A stretch of 6,639 bases of DNA. Origin: Gammaproteobacteria bacterium (GTDB lineage: Bacteria > Pseudomonadota > Gammaproteobacteria > Xanthomonadales > Marinicellaceae). Of this stretch, positions 6,301-6,639 are shown piece by piece (the stretch's first letter is position 1; the number at the start of each line of letters is the position of its first letter). The translations under genes and the position numbers were made by a program. The notes beneath the pieces are model-generated. The model made no database searches. It was not told the DNA's origin and saw only the letters and a program-made list of their open reading frames with translations. Where the stretch lies: positions 1 through 6,639 of the forward strand of contig JAUHZH010000128.1 of assembly GCA_030426065.1 (NCBI GenBank), in the 5' to 3' direction.

Positions 6301-6639
6301 TCAACATCGCTTTTTCTTCCACATCAGAACCGGATGAAAACATCAAACCCACGCCACCGCCATTGGTGTGTGAGTTTGAATTCATGTCTTCAATGTCGCC
6401 GATGGTGGCCAGGGCTTCTTCCAATGGCCGCGTGATGGTGCGCTCCACCTCCTCTGGTGTCCCCGCCTGGTATGGCACATACACATAGAAAAATGGCAGC
6501 TTGATTTCAGGCATCGATTCCAAAGGCAGCAACCGAGATGAAATCAACCCCACCGTCAGCAAGGAAACAAAAATCATGCTGATGGTGATGGGGCGGTTCA
6601 ATGAAAAAGCGGCAAACTTGCTGACGCCAGTCGACGCTT
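3350..6639 (-). CDS. RND efflux transporter permease (5' end missing)
   Basis: This is an inner-membrane, proton-driven pump subunit of the AcrB/HAE-1 superfamily, which normally works with a membrane fusion protein and an outer-membrane channel, neither seen here. Residues are numbered from L1 (codon TTG 6601). Translation stays open to the right edge, adding ASTGVSKFAAFS before LNRPITISM, so TTG is an internal Leu codon and the true start lies outside. TM1 is about 4-22, TM2-TM6 about 325-477, TM7 about 566-583 and TM8-TM12 about 888-1046; two large periplasmic regions lie at about 30-320 and 585-885. TM4 has GMLVDNSVVITES (D390, N391) and TM10 has VIVNNGIVLID; RLRPILMT (985-992) matches the AcrB R971/T978 region. 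Two extra hydrophobic segments (509-526, 533-549) lie between TM6 and TM7. The C-terminal tail is strongly basic. Substrate cannot be told. The regulator follows after 80 bp. Confidence 0.95.
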   Translation of the reverse strand, partial: ASTGVSKFAAFSLNRPITISMIFVSLLTVGLISSRLLPLESMPEIKLPFFYVYVPYQAGTPEEVERTITRPLEEALATIGDIEDMNSNSHTNGGGVGLMFSSGSDVEEKAMLIKEQVDLLRPSLPEDVRHIEINKAEAGEETFMKIRITGDRNLEGAYDLLNQYLVKPVQRVPGVAKVELQGIEPLEISIKLDNERMKRYNIGFRELQGKINDINFNVGSGNFTTQDQVIRITPKSKAMRIEDYQNLLLNEHNVRLKDVATVEIINGERNYARHLDRKYSVGLEIYKESTANLVTVADDVLKTIEGLDATPQMAGIKLVLLENQAEGVKNSLRDVVLAGITGSLLSLIVLFVFLRNWAMTLIISLSIPVSIIITLAVMHFTGITLNNLSLMGLMLAIGMLVDNSVVITESIFTQKQKNPGQPRRSIIEGVKQVMTPVMAGTLTTICVFLPLIVGEENLLAVFMIHVAVAIIAALIISLMLSVTVVPMAIHQFASGIAKQMTKKESKGQSGWFSRLSDSKKWLLMLLMIILGGVVANSIGIPGDSIRILLYVGLFFLFALIFSSRYQRVLSFTLHHRWMTLGSIFLLVFLGVFSAGMMTEDDGTGQSVKRSFWLPYHINDAYSLERLKEDVDTVEDYLYANKSKFDIDSVYTYYEENGWAGSMITLVPAELATKPVSQIKKEIIEGMPKIATGEPAFRWRSNSSGEEGLKVYLQGDSSEFIRSNYLDDVMFTLKQVEGVTNVQVEQKNNRQELQVEVNRERALNLGLSPMEVAQSVNIAMRGLNLKEYVTENGEVPVKMRFYKKGEFELEHLKNLPVKNSEGVSVPLENVATISHSSTPQQLRRKGRESTVEIELDLVDEANVKEIQDRIKKVMDQYPFAAGYHWSFDGGGRGFNIKLDDLTRNLFIAIALIFIIMAAMFESLLFPLCVITSIYFSYVGTWVMFAFTGTTFNVMAGIGMMILIGVIVNNGIVLIDHINQLRKKGLSRYDAILQGGQDRLRPILMTVSTTVVGLIPLSVSASALANEGDLSYFPMARAIIGGLTFSTVVSLVILPSLYCWLDDLRAWGRSRWRLEHGDSKRQARRQARLEKAKQVAE

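Noticed and set aside
5666..6337. Open frame of 223 codons on the plus strand
   Set aside because: It is antisense to the first periplasmic region of the RND pump, which has full-length family similarity. The plus-strand translation shows no domain.
6599..6601. TTG as the start codon of the RND gene
   Set aside because: The frame continues without a stop to the window edge and encodes GVSKFAAFS before LNRP, as expected at an RND N-terminus. TTG is therefore an internal Leu codon and the start is outside.

Overview
The window looks like one piece of a bacterial chromosome, most likely from a gammaproteobacterium. The evidence is a PhoB-type response regulator very close to the enterobacterial protein, a YjdF-family membrane protein and an AcrB-superfamily RND pump. 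I do not name a genus. Base composition is near 50% GC where I counted it. All four genes lie on the minus strand, so transcription runs from right to left. Both ends cut through genes, which suggests a contig rather than a complete locus.

In order of transcription: (1) 6639-3350, an RND efflux permease missing only its extreme N-terminus; (2) 3349-3270, an 80-bp gap with a 9-bp dyad and a cluster of TGAC/GTCA motifs; (3) 3269-2556, a PhoB/OmpR-family response regulator closed by a strong intrinsic terminator at about 2537-2517; (4) 2516-2366, a leader with a 7-bp inverted repeat and an extended -10 promoter candidate; (5) 2365-1769, a YjdF (DUF2238) membrane protein; (6) from 1800 to the left edge, a membrane-anchored Ser/Thr protein kinase with a TPR-like C-terminal region, whose start overlaps the end of the YjdF gene.

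There appear to be two transcription units. The first is the pump followed by the regulator. The regulator has no histidine kinase beside it, so it may control the pump or itself, but that is inference. The second is the YjdF protein with the kinase, which are probably translationally coupled. No membrane fusion protein, outer-membrane channel, sensor kinase, tRNA, rRNA, CRISPR array or insertion sequence is visible.

The most notable anomaly is at the left edge. Bases 1 to about 55 are GC-rich (37 of 54) and, in a frame other than the kinase's, encode a peptidase T signature (PIRGGTDGSRL). This is most simply an assembly or cloning chimera that truncates the kinase. The second is an apparent extra pair of hydrophobic segments in the RND pump between TM6 and TM7. 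I saw no convincing new multi-gene system.
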